Assembly (NCBI RefSeq): GCF_014650555.1
Contig: NZ_BMVE01000005.1
Coordinates: 310,001-374,000 of the forward strand
Direction: 5' to 3'
DNA: 64,000 nucleotides
From: Streptomyces goshikiensis
GTDB taxonomy: Bacteria > Actinomycetota > Actinomycetes > Streptomycetales > Streptomycetaceae
Shown here: piece after piece, positions 31,698-42,532 of the stretch
Numbering within the stretch: position 1 is the stretch's first letter
How the letters are laid out: the number at the start of each line of letters is the position of its first letter
Made by a program: the position numbers and the translations under genes
The notes under the pieces: generated by a model
Database searches by the model: none
What the model saw: the letters and a program-made list of their open reading frames with translations, nothing else
Told to the model about the DNA's origin: nothing

Positions 31698-32903
31698 TCA
31701 GTGCGCGCGGGGCCAGAGCCCCGGGTCGGGGGTGAAGCGGATGCGGAGCTCACCGTCGGCGAGGGCGGCGCCGGAGACGGTGCAGCGGCGCAGCGCGGAG
31801 GGCAGGGGAACGATCCTGCGGTACGGGCCGACCGTGAGCAGGAGCTCGTCGCCGCGCCGGATCAGGTCGAGCTCGCGCTTCTCGGCCCGGGGCAGCGGAA
31901 CCACCCAGACGAGCACCCCGTCCTCGGCGATCCGGTCCTCGACGGGCCAGTCGGGGCGGCGCCCGGGGGCGTCCGGAGCCTGGGCCGCGACGTCCGCGAG
32001 CGCGGCGAGGTCGTCGGGGCCCTGGGGGTCGCGGCCGAGGTGCGGGAGCGGGAGGACGGGCGGGCCGTCGGCGGCCCACTGGGCGGCGTACTTCTCCTGC
32101 TGGGCGGCGAGGCCGGCCAGCCACGGGTCGGCGGAGCCGGGGGGCAGGGTCCGGTTGGCGACGACGTCGGCGACGCGCAGCCGCTGGAGGGCGAGCCCGA
32201 GGCCGCCGGTCCGCAGGGTGGCGTCGGCGGCCGGGCCCGGCTCGGCGACGAGCCGCACGGCGGTGGAGCCGGCCTCGATGACCGCCTGGACCGCGGCCAG
32301 CTCCTCGTCCCAGCGCGCGGCGGCCTCGTACAGCCACTGCGCGGGCATGGGCACGCCGGCCAGCTGCGCGAGTACGGGGCGCAGCGCGCGGGCCGCCTGG
32401 CGCTCCGCGGGGAGCAGGCGGGCGAGGTAGCGGCGCAGCTGGGCGGGGAGGGCGAGGGTGGCCACGGCCTGGTGCAGCGGGGGCATGTCCACGACGACGA
32501 GGTCGACGCCGGGGGCGGTGGCGGCCCGGCGCAGGGCCCGCAGCAGTGCGAACTGCTCGGCGCCGGGGAGCTCGGTGAGTTCCTCGGCGCCGAGGGCGCG
32601 GCCGCCGAGCATGCTGAGGAGCGCGGCGCCGCGGTCCTGGAGGGCGACGAGTTCGGCCCGGAACTCCTCGCCGGAGTCGATGCGGGCGACCAGCACCCCG
32701 CCGGCGGCGGGCACGGCCCGCAGGCCGGGCGCGACGTCCTCGGGCGGGCCGGCGGCCGGCCCGACCAGAGCGGCCATCGGGTCTCCCGGGTCACCGGACA
32801 GCAGCAGCACGCGCCGCCCGGCGCGGGCCGCGGCGAGGGCGGTCACGGCGGCGGCGGTCGTCCGCCCGGCGCCGCCGGGGCCGGTGACGAGCAGGGTGTG
32901 CAT
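31698..32903 (-). CDS. ArsA-like P-loop ATPase with altered Walker A
   Basis: A 401-residue protein opening HTLLVTGPGGAGRTTAAAVT. Residues 8-15 (GPGGAGRT) replace the Lys of the deviant Walker A GKGGVGKT with Arg. DPGDPMAALVG matches the switch I Asp region, VDLVVVDMPPLHQAVATL matches the ArsA/Get3 switch II, and VVANRTLPP the adenine loop. The C-terminal half ends in an HSP20-like domain (ELDLIRRGDELLLTVGPYRR). It probably acts as a client-binding or membrane-targeting ATPase. ATG 32903 follows AAGGAG at 9 bases. The role is unknown; no arsenic genes are nearby. Confidence 0.87.
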   Translation of the reverse strand: MHTLLVTGPGGAGRTTAAAVTALAAARAGRRVLLLSGDPGDPMAALVGPAAGPPEDVAPGLRAVPAAGGVLVARIDSGEEFRAELVALQDRGAALLSMLGGRALGAEELTELPGAEQFALLRALRRAATAPGVDLVVVDMPPLHQAVATLALPAQLRRYLARLLPAERQAARALRPVLAQLAGVPMPAQWLYEAAARWDEELAAVQAVIEAGSTAVRLVAEPGPAADATLRTGGLGLALQRLRVADVVANRTLPPGSADPWLAGLAAQQEKYAAQWAADGPPVLPLPHLGRDPQGPDDLAALADVAAQAPDAPGRRPDWPVEDRIAEDGVLVWVVPLPRAEKRELDLIRRGDELLLTVGPYRRIVPLPSALRRCTVSGAALADGELRIRFTPDPGLWPRAH

Positions 32904-32999
32904 GGTGCGGTGCTCCTTGAACGCGGGGGACCGCCTCTGGGCTCCGCCCGGGCGATGTGTGCTGACCCGGCCCGGCGCCGACCGGGCCCCTACCCGGAC

Positions 33000-33120
33000 C
33001 CGGCCCTCAAACGCCGGACAGGCTGGAGGGCACGGGCCCCACCGGACCCCGAACCCGACCGGGCCGGAGAACCGACTCCACGCGGACGCCGACCTCCAAC
33101 GCCGCACGGGCCGGAGGCCG
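33000..33120. repeat. degenerate Streptomyces intergenic repeat halves
   Basis: The gap between the ArsA-like and START-like genes contains CCTCAAACGCCGGACAGGCT (33006 onward) and a second diverged half, CTCCAACGCCGCACGGGC (about 33093). This CAAACGCCGG-GGCTGGA type of sequence is scattered between genes in Streptomyces chromosomes. Coordinates are approximate. Confidence 0.5.
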
Positions 33121-33162
33121 GCTCCGCCGGGCCACTCCTCCCGCGCCAGGGGCGGGGGCCGG

Positions 33163-33606
33163 TCAGGCGGTGGCTTCCACGCGCTTCTTCAGGCCCGCCA
33201 GGGCGCGGTCGATGATGACCTTCTCCGCCTTGCGCTTGATCATCCCCAGCATCGGGATCTTGACGTCCACCGTCAGCTGGTAGGTGACCTCGGTGCGCTT
33301 GCCGCCCTCCAGCGGGGCGAGCCTGTACGAGCCGTCCAGCTGCCGCAGCATCTGGGACTTGTCCAGGGTCCAGCTGACCTCGTCCGTACCCGCCCAGCTG
33401 TACGCCAGGGTGTGGTCGTCCTTGATCGCGCCCGCGTCGAGCAGCAGGCGGACCTTCGACGCCCGGCCTTCGGCGTCGGTGCCCAGCACCTCGGCCTCCT
33501 TCACCTCGCCGGTCCACTCGGGGTAGCGGGCGAAGTCGGCGATCACGGCCATGACGTCGGCCGGCGCCGCGTCGATCGTGATGCTCGATTTGGTGTGTTC
33601 CGCCAT
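33163..33606 (-). CDS. SRPBCC/START-like lipid-binding protein
   Basis: A 147-residue protein. Helix-grip fold features: SSITIDAAPADVMAVIADFA, YPEWTGEVKEAEVL, WTLDKSQMLRQLDGSYRLAP, TEVTYQLTVDVKIPMLGMIK and the closing C-terminal helix AEKVIIDRALAGLKKRVEA. Proteins of this group bind hydrophobic ligands or act as polyketide cyclases; with no polyketide cluster here a general lipid role beside fadD is more likely (inference). ATG 33606 follows GGAGGAG. Confidence 0.9.
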   Translation of the reverse strand: MAEHTKSSITIDAAPADVMAVIADFARYPEWTGEVKEAEVLGTDAEGRASKVRLLLDAGAIKDDHTLAYSWAGTDEVSWTLDKSQMLRQLDGSYRLAPLEGGKRTEVTYQLTVDVKIPMLGMIKRKAEKVIIDRALAGLKKRVEATA

Positions 33607-33748
33607 CGCGGGCGCTCCTCCGTGGAGAGTTCGAGGAAGTGTGCGGGCGGCCCCCGGCCGCCGCGTGAAGGCTACCGCGCGTGTGGACCCCGCCACTCCA
33701 GCGGACCCCACGACCGCGTCGGATACCGCCGGTCACGGCCGGAACCGG

Positions 33749-34540
33749 TCACCACTCCAGCGCCCACGGCCGCCCCGTCGCCGCGAAGTGGCCGACGTTC
33801 ACGCACTCCGTCCCCCCGATCCGCATCCGTCGCGCCAGCGGCTGGTGCACGTGCCCGAACAGCGCGTAGCGCGGCCGGGTCCGCCGGATCGCCGCCAGCA
33901 GCGCCTCGCTGCCCCGCTCGAACCGCCGCGCCACCGTGTCGTAGCAGAGCTCCGGGACCTCCGGCGGGATGTGCGAGCACAGCACGTCCACCTCCCCCAG
34001 CGCCTCCACCTTGGCCGCGTACTCCTCCTCGGACACCTCGTACGGGGTCCGCATCGGCGAGGGCAGCCCGCCGCCGACGAAGCCGAAGACGCGGCCGCCG
34101 ATCTCCACCCGCTGCCCGTCGAGGACGGTGGTGCCGGGTCCGGCGTACTCCTGCCACAGCCCGGGGATGTCGACGTTGCCGTAGGTGGCGTACGTCGGGG
34201 TGGGCAGGGCGGCGAACATCTGCGCGTACTGCCGCCGTACCGCGCCCTCGATGAGCTGCTCCCGGTCGAGCCCGTCCCACAGGGCCCGCCCGAAGTCCCT
34301 GGCCTCCGCGAACCTGCGCGCCGTCCGCAGCGCCACGATCCGGTCGGCGTTCTCGACGCCGAACAGGTCGGGGAAGATGCCGCGCGAGTGGTCGGCGTAG
34401 TCGAGGAAGAGGACGAGGTCACCGAGGCAGATCAGCGCGTCGGCGCCTTCTCCGGCCCGCGCGAGCGCCTCCGTGTTGCCGTGGACGTCGCTGACGACGT
34501 GAACCCGCGTACCGGCCCGGCCGGTTTTGCTGCCACCCAT
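33749..34540 (-). CDS. metallophosphoesterase
   Basis: A 263-residue calcineurin-like phosphatase with all five metal motifs: VHVVSDVHGNTEAL, ICLGDLVLFLDYADHSRG, ATYGNVDIPG, VLCSHIPPEVPEL and YALFGHVHQPLAR. The double-metal site should be complete. The substrate is unknown; relatives act on nucleotides or phosphodiesters. It starts at ATG 34540 and is divergent from fadD. Confidence 0.92.
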   Translation of the reverse strand: MGGSKTGRAGTRVHVVSDVHGNTEALARAGEGADALICLGDLVLFLDYADHSRGIFPDLFGVENADRIVALRTARRFAEARDFGRALWDGLDREQLIEGAVRRQYAQMFAALPTPTYATYGNVDIPGLWQEYAGPGTTVLDGQRVEIGGRVFGFVGGGLPSPMRTPYEVSEEEYAAKVEALGEVDVLCSHIPPEVPELCYDTVARRFERGSEALLAAIRRTRPRYALFGHVHQPLARRMRIGGTECVNVGHFAATGRPWALEW

Positions 34541-34769
34541 GCCCGCCACCCTAGGGGCGCCTGGGGAGTCGGGGTAGTGCGGGTCGGACAGCCATCCGGA
34601 CCTGCGGTTACTTCCAAGTCCCAAACGGGGTCGACTAGGGTCGGTACGGCACGGCCGCGTCGGTGTGACGCACGGAACAATGGCCGGTTCCCTCTATCCG
34701 GAACCCACTACCGGTGGGTAACGTCCGGTCGGTCCACACGTGGCGATGGCGCCCAGAGGAGCAGCAGTC

Positions 34770-36566
<1,797 letters not shown>

Positions 36567-36597
36567 CCGGGGGCCTCGATGGCTTCGGTGACCTCGG

Positions 36598-38214
36598 TCA
36601 GTGCGGGTCCTGGGCCAGGATCCGCGCCATGTTCCGCTCGGCGAGGGCCGTGATCGTGACGAACGGGTTCACGCCGAGCGAGCCGGGCACCAGGGAGCCG
36701 TCGACCACGTACAGCCCCTGGTAGCCCTTGGCGCGGCCGAAGTCGTCGGTGGCCTCGCCGAGGACGCAGCCGCCGAGCGGGTGGTACGTGAAGTCGTCGG
36801 CGAAGTTCTTGTTGCCGCCGAACAGGTCGTACCGGTAGATGGTGAAGTTGGCCCGGTTGATGCGGTCGAAGAGGTTCTTGGCGGCCCGCACGGCCGGGGT
36901 GTTCTGGTCGCGGCGCCACCGGAGCCGCGCCGAGTCGCTCGCGGCGTCGTACGTGAAGTGGCCGCGCTCCGGGTTCTTCGTGATGGCCAGGTACATCGAG
37001 ATCCAGTGCTCGAACCCCATGGGCAGCGGGGCGATCTCGGCGAACACCGGGTTGGCGGCGTTGTCCCAGTCGTCGATGCCCAGTGCGGGCATGGTGGCCT
37101 GGTTCGAGCCGACGGTGTCCCACAGGTGGTTGGCGCGGGCGGTCATGACGTTGCCGTTGGGGCCCCAGCCGAGCCCGACCTTCTCGCTGAGGGCGGGCAG
37201 CGTGCCGGTCTCCCGGGCGCGGAGCAGGATCTCGGTGGTGCCGAGGCTGCCGGCGCCCAGGAAGAGCTGGCGGCAGCCGAGTTCGCGGACCTGGGTGACC
37301 CGTCCGGTGACATCGCTGGTCCGCACGGTCAGCACGTACCCCCCGGCGGGGTCCTGCCGGACCGCGACCACCCGCTGCATGGTCTCGATGGTGACGTTGC
37401 CGGTGCCGATCGCGGCCGCGAGGTAGGTCTTGTCGACGCTCTTCTTGCCGTGGTTGTTGCCGTAGATGACCTCGCCGGCGAGTGCGGAGCGGGTGGCGGT
37501 GCCGGCCGCCTCGCGCTTCATGTACTCGAAGTCGTAGACGTTGGGGACGAAGACGGTCTTCAGGCCGGTGTTCTGGGCGTGCTTGCGGGAGATCCGGGCG
37601 AAGCGGTACCACTCCGTGGACTCGAACCAGGCCGGGTCGATGTCGCCCACGCCGAGCATGGCGCGGGCGCGCGGGTAGTAGGTGCCGTACATCTCGTCGG
37701 CGTCGACCCGGGGCAGCACCTCGGAGAAGTAGGAGCGGCGGGGCGTCGGCGACATGCCGCCGTTGACGAGGGAGCCGCCGCCGACCCCGCGGCCGACGTA
37801 GACGGACATGTCGCCGTAGTTCACCCGGTCCAGGACGCCCGGGTAGGGGCTGATGTCGCGGTTGACGACGTCGAGCCAGAGGAACTGGGCGAGCGGGGCC
37901 TCGGTGCGGTTGCGGAACCACATGGAGCGCTGGTCGGGCGCGGAGGTGGAGGGGAAGACCTTCCCGTCGGCTCCGGGGGTGTCCCAGAGCCGGCCCATTT
38001 CGAGGACGACGGTACGGACGCCCGCCTGCCCCAGGCGCAGGGCGGCGACGGCGGAGCCGTACCCGGAGCCGACGACGATGGCGGGTGCGTACGAGGCGGC
38101 GGGGGGTTCGAGGGCCGCGGCGGAGGCGGCGCCGATCCGGGTGAAGCCGAGGGCCGCGGCGGTCGAGAGCGCGCCGAGCCCCAGCATTTGACGGCGCGTC
38201 AGGTTGGATGTCAT
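36598..38214 (-). CDS. choA: secreted cholesterol oxidase (GMC, class I, non-covalent FAD)
   Basis: A 538-residue protein. A Tat-type signal (NLTRRQMLGLGALSTAAALG) precedes the mature region. FAD motif AIVVGSGYGSAVAALRLGQA; SVYVGRGVGGGSLVNGGMSP; the active-site residues known from Streptomyces ChoA are all visible: Glu in PVFAEIAPLP, His in FTYHPLGGCVLG, Asn in SLGVNPFVTITALAERN. It resembles the well studied Streptomyces enzyme along its whole length as I recall it. It oxidises 3-beta-hydroxysterols to 4-en-3-ones with release of peroxide. No P450 partner gene lies next to it. Confidence 0.95.
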   Translation of the reverse strand: MTSNLTRRQMLGLGALSTAAALGFTRIGAASAAALEPPAASYAPAIVVGSGYGSAVAALRLGQAGVRTVVLEMGRLWDTPGADGKVFPSTSAPDQRSMWFRNRTEAPLAQFLWLDVVNRDISPYPGVLDRVNYGDMSVYVGRGVGGGSLVNGGMSPTPRRSYFSEVLPRVDADEMYGTYYPRARAMLGVGDIDPAWFESTEWYRFARISRKHAQNTGLKTVFVPNVYDFEYMKREAAGTATRSALAGEVIYGNNHGKKSVDKTYLAAAIGTGNVTIETMQRVVAVRQDPAGGYVLTVRTSDVTGRVTQVRELGCRQLFLGAGSLGTTEILLRARETGTLPALSEKVGLGWGPNGNVMTARANHLWDTVGSNQATMPALGIDDWDNAANPVFAEIAPLPMGFEHWISMYLAITKNPERGHFTYDAASDSARLRWRRDQNTPAVRAAKNLFDRINRANFTIYRYDLFGGNKNFADDFTYHPLGGCVLGEATDDFGRAKGYQGLYVVDGSLVPGSLGVNPFVTITALAERNMARILAQDPH

Positions 38215-38310
38215 GGCCGCATCATGAGCGGATTCGCGCCGTCCGCCCATACGCGGTAGTGACAGACATCTGAGGGACAGTCAGGCGTGGCGGCCCCGGG
38301 GCCGCCCGGG

Positions 38311-39453
38311 TCAGAGCAGCTCGCGCAGCCGCTCGGCCAGGAGGTCCCAGCGCCACTTCTCCTCGACCCACTCCCGGCCCCGCTCGCCCATCCGGCGGCG
38401 CAGCTCCGGGTCCTGGAGGAGGGCGACGATCCGGTCGGCCGAGTCCTCGGCGGAGCCGCCCCGCACCACCCAGCCCGTCTCGCCGTCGAGCACCGCGTCG
38501 GGCGCCCCGCCGGAGTCGCCCGCGACCACCGGCAGGCCCGTCGCCGAGGCCTCCAGGTAGACGATGCCGAGCCCCTCGACGTCCAGACCGCCGCGCCGGG
38601 TCCGGCACGGCATCGCGAAGACGTCCCCCGCGCCGTAGTGGGCGGGGAGCTCCGCCCACGGGACCGCCCCCGTGAACACCACGGACCGGGCGACTCCGGT
38701 GGACTCGGCCAGGGCCCGCAGGTCCGCCTCGTAGGGGCCGCCGCCGACGATGAGCAGCACCGCGTCCGGGACCTTCGCGAGGATCCGGGGCATGGCCTCG
38801 ATCAGGGTGTCCTGGCCCTTGCGGGGCACCAGGCGCGAGACGCACACCACGACCGGGCGGTCGGCCAGTCCCAGCCGGGCCCGGACCTCGTCGCCGCCGG
38901 AGCCCGGGTGGAAGGTCTTCTCGTCCACCCCCGGCGGAAGCTGCGTCATCCGCGCGGCCGCCCGGTCGGTCACCGCCGAGGCGATCCGCGAGCGGGTGTA
39001 CTCGCCCAGGTACGTCAGCGTGTCCGTGCCCTCACCGATCCGCCGCAGCAGCTGCCGCGCGGCCGGGAGCTGGGCCCAGCCCGCCTCGTGCCCGTGCGTG
39101 GTCGCGACCAGCCGGCGCGCGCCCGCGCGGCGCAGCGCCGGACCCATCAGCCCGAGCGGCGCGGCCGCCCCGAACCACACCGACTCGCAGCCGTGTTCGC
39201 GCAGCAGGCCGACCGCCCGCCGGGTCACCCGCGGGGTCGGCAGCAGCATCGTCGTACGGTCGCGGACGACCTGGAACGGCTGCTCGGCATCGAAGGCGGC
39301 GGTCGCCGCGCGGCCCTCCTCACCGTGCTTCCAGGTGGAGGCGTAGACGACGATCCGGTCGGGATCCAGCCTCAGCGCCATGTTGTGGAGGAAGGCCTGG
39401 ATGCCACCGGGTCGCGGCGGGAAGTCGTTGGTCACGATCAGCGTCTTGTGCAT
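38311..39453 (-). CDS. pimB: GT4 glycosyltransferase, PimB-like mannosyltransferase
   Basis: A 380-residue GT-B enzyme. The N-terminus HKTLIVTNDFPPRPGGIQAF is the PimB'-type signature. GDP-sugar and phosphate binding residues lie in VVCVSRLVPRKGQDTLIEAM, and the EX7E motif in VEGLGIVYLEASATGLPVVA. PimB' adds the second mannose to phosphatidylinositol monomannoside. Streptomyces does contain PIMs, so that role is plausible, but another lipid acceptor is possible. ATG 39453. Confidence 0.88.
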   Translation of the reverse strand: MHKTLIVTNDFPPRPGGIQAFLHNMALRLDPDRIVVYASTWKHGEEGRAATAAFDAEQPFQVVRDRTTMLLPTPRVTRRAVGLLREHGCESVWFGAAAPLGLMGPALRRAGARRLVATTHGHEAGWAQLPAARQLLRRIGEGTDTLTYLGEYTRSRIASAVTDRAAARMTQLPPGVDEKTFHPGSGGDEVRARLGLADRPVVVCVSRLVPRKGQDTLIEAMPRILAKVPDAVLLIVGGGPYEADLRALAESTGVARSVVFTGAVPWAELPAHYGAGDVFAMPCRTRRGGLDVEGLGIVYLEASATGLPVVAGDSGGAPDAVLDGETGWVVRGGSAEDSADRIVALLQDPELRRRMGERGREWVEEKWRWDLLAERLRELL

Positions 39454-39548
39454 CGCCAGCCAAAGTACCCGAACCCCCGCCGCGGGCCGCCAGGGCGTGT
39501 CGCACAAGCCGCGCGCCGACCGAACCCGCCGCCGGGGCACGGTTTCCG

Positions 39549-39986
39549 TCACGCGGAAGGGGGGAGCTGCGCGCGCACCCACTCGGGATCGGGATTGGTG
39601 TGTGGCCGGCCCGCCACGACGACGGTCGGCACGGTCTCGTTGCCGCCGTTGGCCGCCCGCACCGCTGCGGCTCCTGCCGGGTCGCGCCAGATGTTGACCC
39701 AGTGCAGCCGCCCGGCGCTGCGGCCGAGCCGGATGCGCAGGCGTATGCAGTACGTGCAGCCCGGCCGCCAGAAGACGACCGGCCGGCCGTCGACCGCGCT
39801 GCTGCGTTGTGCCTCCCGCGCGCCGGTCGACCTCGGGAAGATCAGGGGCGAGTTCACACCGGCCAGCGCCAGGAACGCCACCAGGACGGTCGTGGCCGTG
39901 CCGGAGCTGCCCGCGAAGACCAGCCCGGTCGCGAAGGCAGAGCCGCAGAGCACCAGCAGTACCGGCAAGATCCAAAGACGCGTCAT
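39549..39986 (-). CDS. membrane-anchored glutaredoxin/mycoredoxin-like protein
   Basis: A 145-residue protein. Two N-terminal hydrophobic segments (4-25 and 30-50) anchor a thioredoxin-fold domain with C77-T-Y-C80 (VVFWRPGCTYCIRLRIRLG), WVNIWRDP and the cis-Pro motif NETVPTVVVAG. Mycoredoxins of actinobacteria use this CxYC/CxxC site with mycothiol. Fusion to a membrane anchor suggests work at the membrane. Topology is not certain. Confidence 0.88.
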   Translation of the reverse strand: MTRLWILPVLLVLCGSAFATGLVFAGSSGTATTVLVAFLALAGVNSPLIFPRSTGAREAQRSSAVDGRPVVFWRPGCTYCIRLRIRLGRSAGRLHWVNIWRDPAGAAAVRAANGGNETVPTVVVAGRPHTNPDPEWVRAQLPPSA

Positions 39987-40029
39987 GGTGACGCAGGCTA
40001 CCGATGAGTCGAAAGGGGCCTCGAACCCT

Positions 40030-41154
40030 TCAAGGCTTCAGCTCCTGCGTCAGGTACGTCTGCCAGGCGCGGGTGAGGCCGGCGGGGTCGAGGGCGAGGG
40101 TTTCGGGCAGGGCCGTGGCCAGGGGCTCGCGGCCGGCCCTTTGGTAGAGGCGGACCAGCGCCGCCTCGCCCCACCGGTCCGCGATCAGCCGGCAGGCCAG
40201 CCAGGCGCCCCCGTACGCGCGCGCCAGCGCCTCCGGATCCCCGCCGAAGCCGAACGCCTCGTCGGCGGGCAGCGCGCCCGGGAGCTCGCCGCGCCGGACC
40301 GCCCGGGCCAGCTCGGGCGCGGCCTCGGCCGCCGTCCGCCCCGTCCCCCGGTACGCCGCCCAGTCCGCGAAGCCCTCGGAGAGCCACAGCGGGGTCCGCG
40401 GCGAGGTCGCGGCGCGGGTCGCGACGTGCGTGGTCTCGTGGGTCAGGACGATCCGCCGGCCCTCCTCGGAGAGCTCCGCGTACCCCTCGGGGTTGACGAC
40501 GACCCGGTCGGCCGGGGCGGGTCCGGCGCCCACCCGGCCCGTGGTGACGGCGCCCAGGCCCCGGTAGTCGGAGGCCGGGTGGCCGAGCAGCGCCGCCATG
40601 GCGTCCAGCGTGTCCGGGACCAGTACGACCACCCGCCCGGCCCACCGCTGCGGCCAGGCGGCGGTGACGGCCGCCACCGCGCGGTCGGCCCCGGCCGCGA
40701 TCCCGGCCAGGTTCCGCTCCTGCCCGCCGGCCCCGAGCACCAGGGAGTGCGCCCCCCGGGCCGCGGCCACCGGCCCCTGGTCCCACGGCTGCGGGAGCGC
40801 GCCCGGCGCGGGCCGGTCACCGGTGACCCGCCAGGCCGTGCCGTCCCGGACCAGCTCCACCTCGCGCGCCGACCCCGACGGGGCCGTGTCGTATCCGGCG
40901 AGCCGGTAGCGCAGCTCCGCCCGCGCGAAGGCCCGTACGCCCTCCCGCCGGACCGAGGTGACCTCGTACGCCCAGTCCTCCAGCGGGATCCCGGCGAGCC
41001 CGGCGGGCGGCGCCGCGGACCACCGGGCCACCGCCCCGCGGATCTCGCCCTCCGCCGCGTCGCCCGTACCGGCGGGCGCCCCGCAGGCGGCGAGCGGCGC
41101 CCACAGCAGCGGCAGCGGCAGGGCGCGGAGCACGGCACGGCGGGCGAGGGACAT
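40030..41154 (-). CDS. lipoprotein with gluzincin-type HExxH metallopeptidase motif
   Basis: A 374-residue protein. The signal peptide ends in lipobox LAAC (C24). The domain at about 140-370 contains H239-E-T-T-H243 (VLTHETTHVATR) and E260 in PLWLSEGFADWAAY, the zinc ligands and catalytic Glu of M1-like/peptidase MA gluzincins. An NTF2-like N-terminal region (30-120) is suggested by VARWSAAPP, WAYEVTSVRREGVRAFARAE and DGTAWRVTGD. It should be a cell-surface zinc protease acting in the wall space. The target is unknown. It lies between the glutaredoxin and two wall-hydrolase genes. Confidence 0.85.
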   Translation of the reverse strand: MSLARRAVLRALPLPLLWAPLAACGAPAGTGDAAEGEIRGAVARWSAAPPAGLAGIPLEDWAYEVTSVRREGVRAFARAELRYRLAGYDTAPSGSAREVELVRDGTAWRVTGDRPAPGALPQPWDQGPVAAARGAHSLVLGAGGQERNLAGIAAGADRAVAAVTAAWPQRWAGRVVVLVPDTLDAMAALLGHPASDYRGLGAVTTGRVGAGPAPADRVVVNPEGYAELSEEGRRIVLTHETTHVATRAATSPRTPLWLSEGFADWAAYRGTGRTAAEAAPELARAVRRGELPGALPADEAFGFGGDPEALARAYGGAWLACRLIADRWGEAALVRLYQRAGREPLATALPETLALDPAGLTRAWQTYLTQELKP

Positions 41155-41202
41155 CCGCCGATCGTACGCAGGCCCGCGGCGCCGGGCCCGCGGCGCCGGA
41201 GC

Positions 41203-42267
41203 CTAGGGCCGCGTCACCGCGGAGACCGGCATCATGCCGACCGGGTCGTACCGCACCCGGGCCCCGGGGTACGGGGCGTGCACGACCTGGCCGTTGCCCA
41301 CGTACATGGCGACGTGACTGGCGTCCGAGCGGTACGTGACCAGGTCGCCCGGGCGCGCCTGCGAGAGCGGGACCCGCCGGCCGGCGTGCCGCTGGGCCTG
41401 CGAGGTGCGCGGCAGGGCGACGCCGGCGTGCCGGTAGGACCACACCATCAGCCCGGAGCAGTCGAAGCCGGACGGGCCGGTGGCGCCCCATACGTACGGG
41501 CGGCCGACCGCGGACCGGGCGGCCATCACGGCGGCCGCGGCGCGCCCGGAGGAGGGGCCGAAGGCGGGCAGGTCGGGCAGCGCCTCGGAGCGGCCGTCGG
41601 AACGCGAGGAGCGCTCGAAGTCGGCGCGTTCCGGAGCGGGCATGGCGCTCAGGAGCCGGCGGGCGGCGGCGAGCTTCGCCGTGATGGCGCGCTTGTCGCG
41701 GGCCGCCTCGGTGCGCAGGGTCTCCAGTTCGGCGAGTTTGCGGGAGGCCTCGTGGCGTTGCAGGCCGAGCCGGCGCTGCTCCTCGCGCAGGGCGTCGAGC
41801 CGGCGGGCCTGGCTGCCCGTCAGCCGCTCCAGGGCGGCGGCCCCTTCCAGGTAGTCGTCGGGGTTCTCCGACAGCATCAGCTCGACGGCGGGGTCGATGC
41901 CGCCTGAGCGGTACTGGGCCCCCGCGAAGTGGCCGAGGAGGCCCCGCATGGTGTTGATGCGGTCCTGGCCGCGGGCCACCGCGTCCTGGGCCCGGCTGAT
42001 CTCGGCGCGGAGCCTGTCGGCCCGCTCCCCCGCCCGGTTGAAGCGTTCGGTGGCCTGTTCGGCCTCTTCGAAGAGCCGGTCGACCTGGGCGTGGGCGCCC
42101 GCCGGGGGGTCGTGCGGGAGACCGGGGGCCGCGCTGGCGGACGCGCCGGCCATGGCGACGGCGGCGCAGGCCGCGGCGGTGGCCGCCGCTGCGGTGAAGG
42201 CGGTGAGCTTCGTGTTCCGGTCGAGGCCGGTGAGGCCGCTGGGGCCGGGCCGGCGATGGGACGACAC
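41203..42267 (-). CDS. secreted NlpC/P60 cell-wall endopeptidase (paralogue 1)
   Basis: A 354-residue protein. A long signal peptide is followed by a coiled-coil domain (about 55-215, with AGERADRLRAEISRAQDAVA). The C-terminal NlpC/P60 catalytic domain has Cys in PSGFDCSGLMVWSYRHAG, His in SDASHVAMYVGNGQVVHAP. It cleaves stem peptides of peptidoglycan. GTG 42267 is preferred (AGGGAG 9 bases upstream). It is tandem with a close paralogue upstream, from which it is separated by a terminator. Confidence 0.92.
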   Translation of the reverse strand: MSSHRRPGPSGLTGLDRNTKLTAFTAAAATAAACAAVAMAGASASAAPGLPHDPPAGAHAQVDRLFEEAEQATERFNRAGERADRLRAEISRAQDAVARGQDRINTMRGLLGHFAGAQYRSGGIDPAVELMLSENPDDYLEGAAALERLTGSQARRLDALREEQRRLGLQRHEASRKLAELETLRTEAARDKRAITAKLAAARRLLSAMPAPERADFERSSRSDGRSEALPDLPAFGPSSGRAAAAVMAARSAVGRPYVWGATGPSGFDCSGLMVWSYRHAGVALPRTSQAQRHAGRRVPLSQARPGDLVTYRSDASHVAMYVGNGQVVHAPYPGARVRYDPVGMMPVSAVTRP

Positions 42268-42402
42268 GTGAAACCGCTCCCTTCCGCTGTGCGCGGCCCG
42301 GGTCCGCCCTCCGTGGACGGCCGTGTGCCGGGTCTCCGCGCTGGCAGACAGTAGCGGCGCGGTCACGCACCGGCCAACGACCGCCGCGGGGCACGCACGA
42401 CG

Positions 42403-42438
42403 ACGCCCCGCCGGAGACGCAGGTCACCGGCGGGGCGT
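42403..42438 (-). terminator. hairpin terminator between the two NlpC/P60 genes
   Basis: Perfect 12-base stem ACGCCCCGCCGG / CCGGCGGGGCGT with a 12-base loop, about 95 bases downstream of the second NlpC/P60 gene (stop at 42533) on the minus strand. It implies the two paralogues are separate transcription units. Confidence 0.75.
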
Positions 42439-42532
42439 GTGGTCAGGGCGGGGCCTCGGAATTCGCCCGGATGGGCGGTGTACGGCGTGCCCCCGGCGCT
42501 CGTTCCGTGCGGAGGGTCGGCCGATGCGGCGG

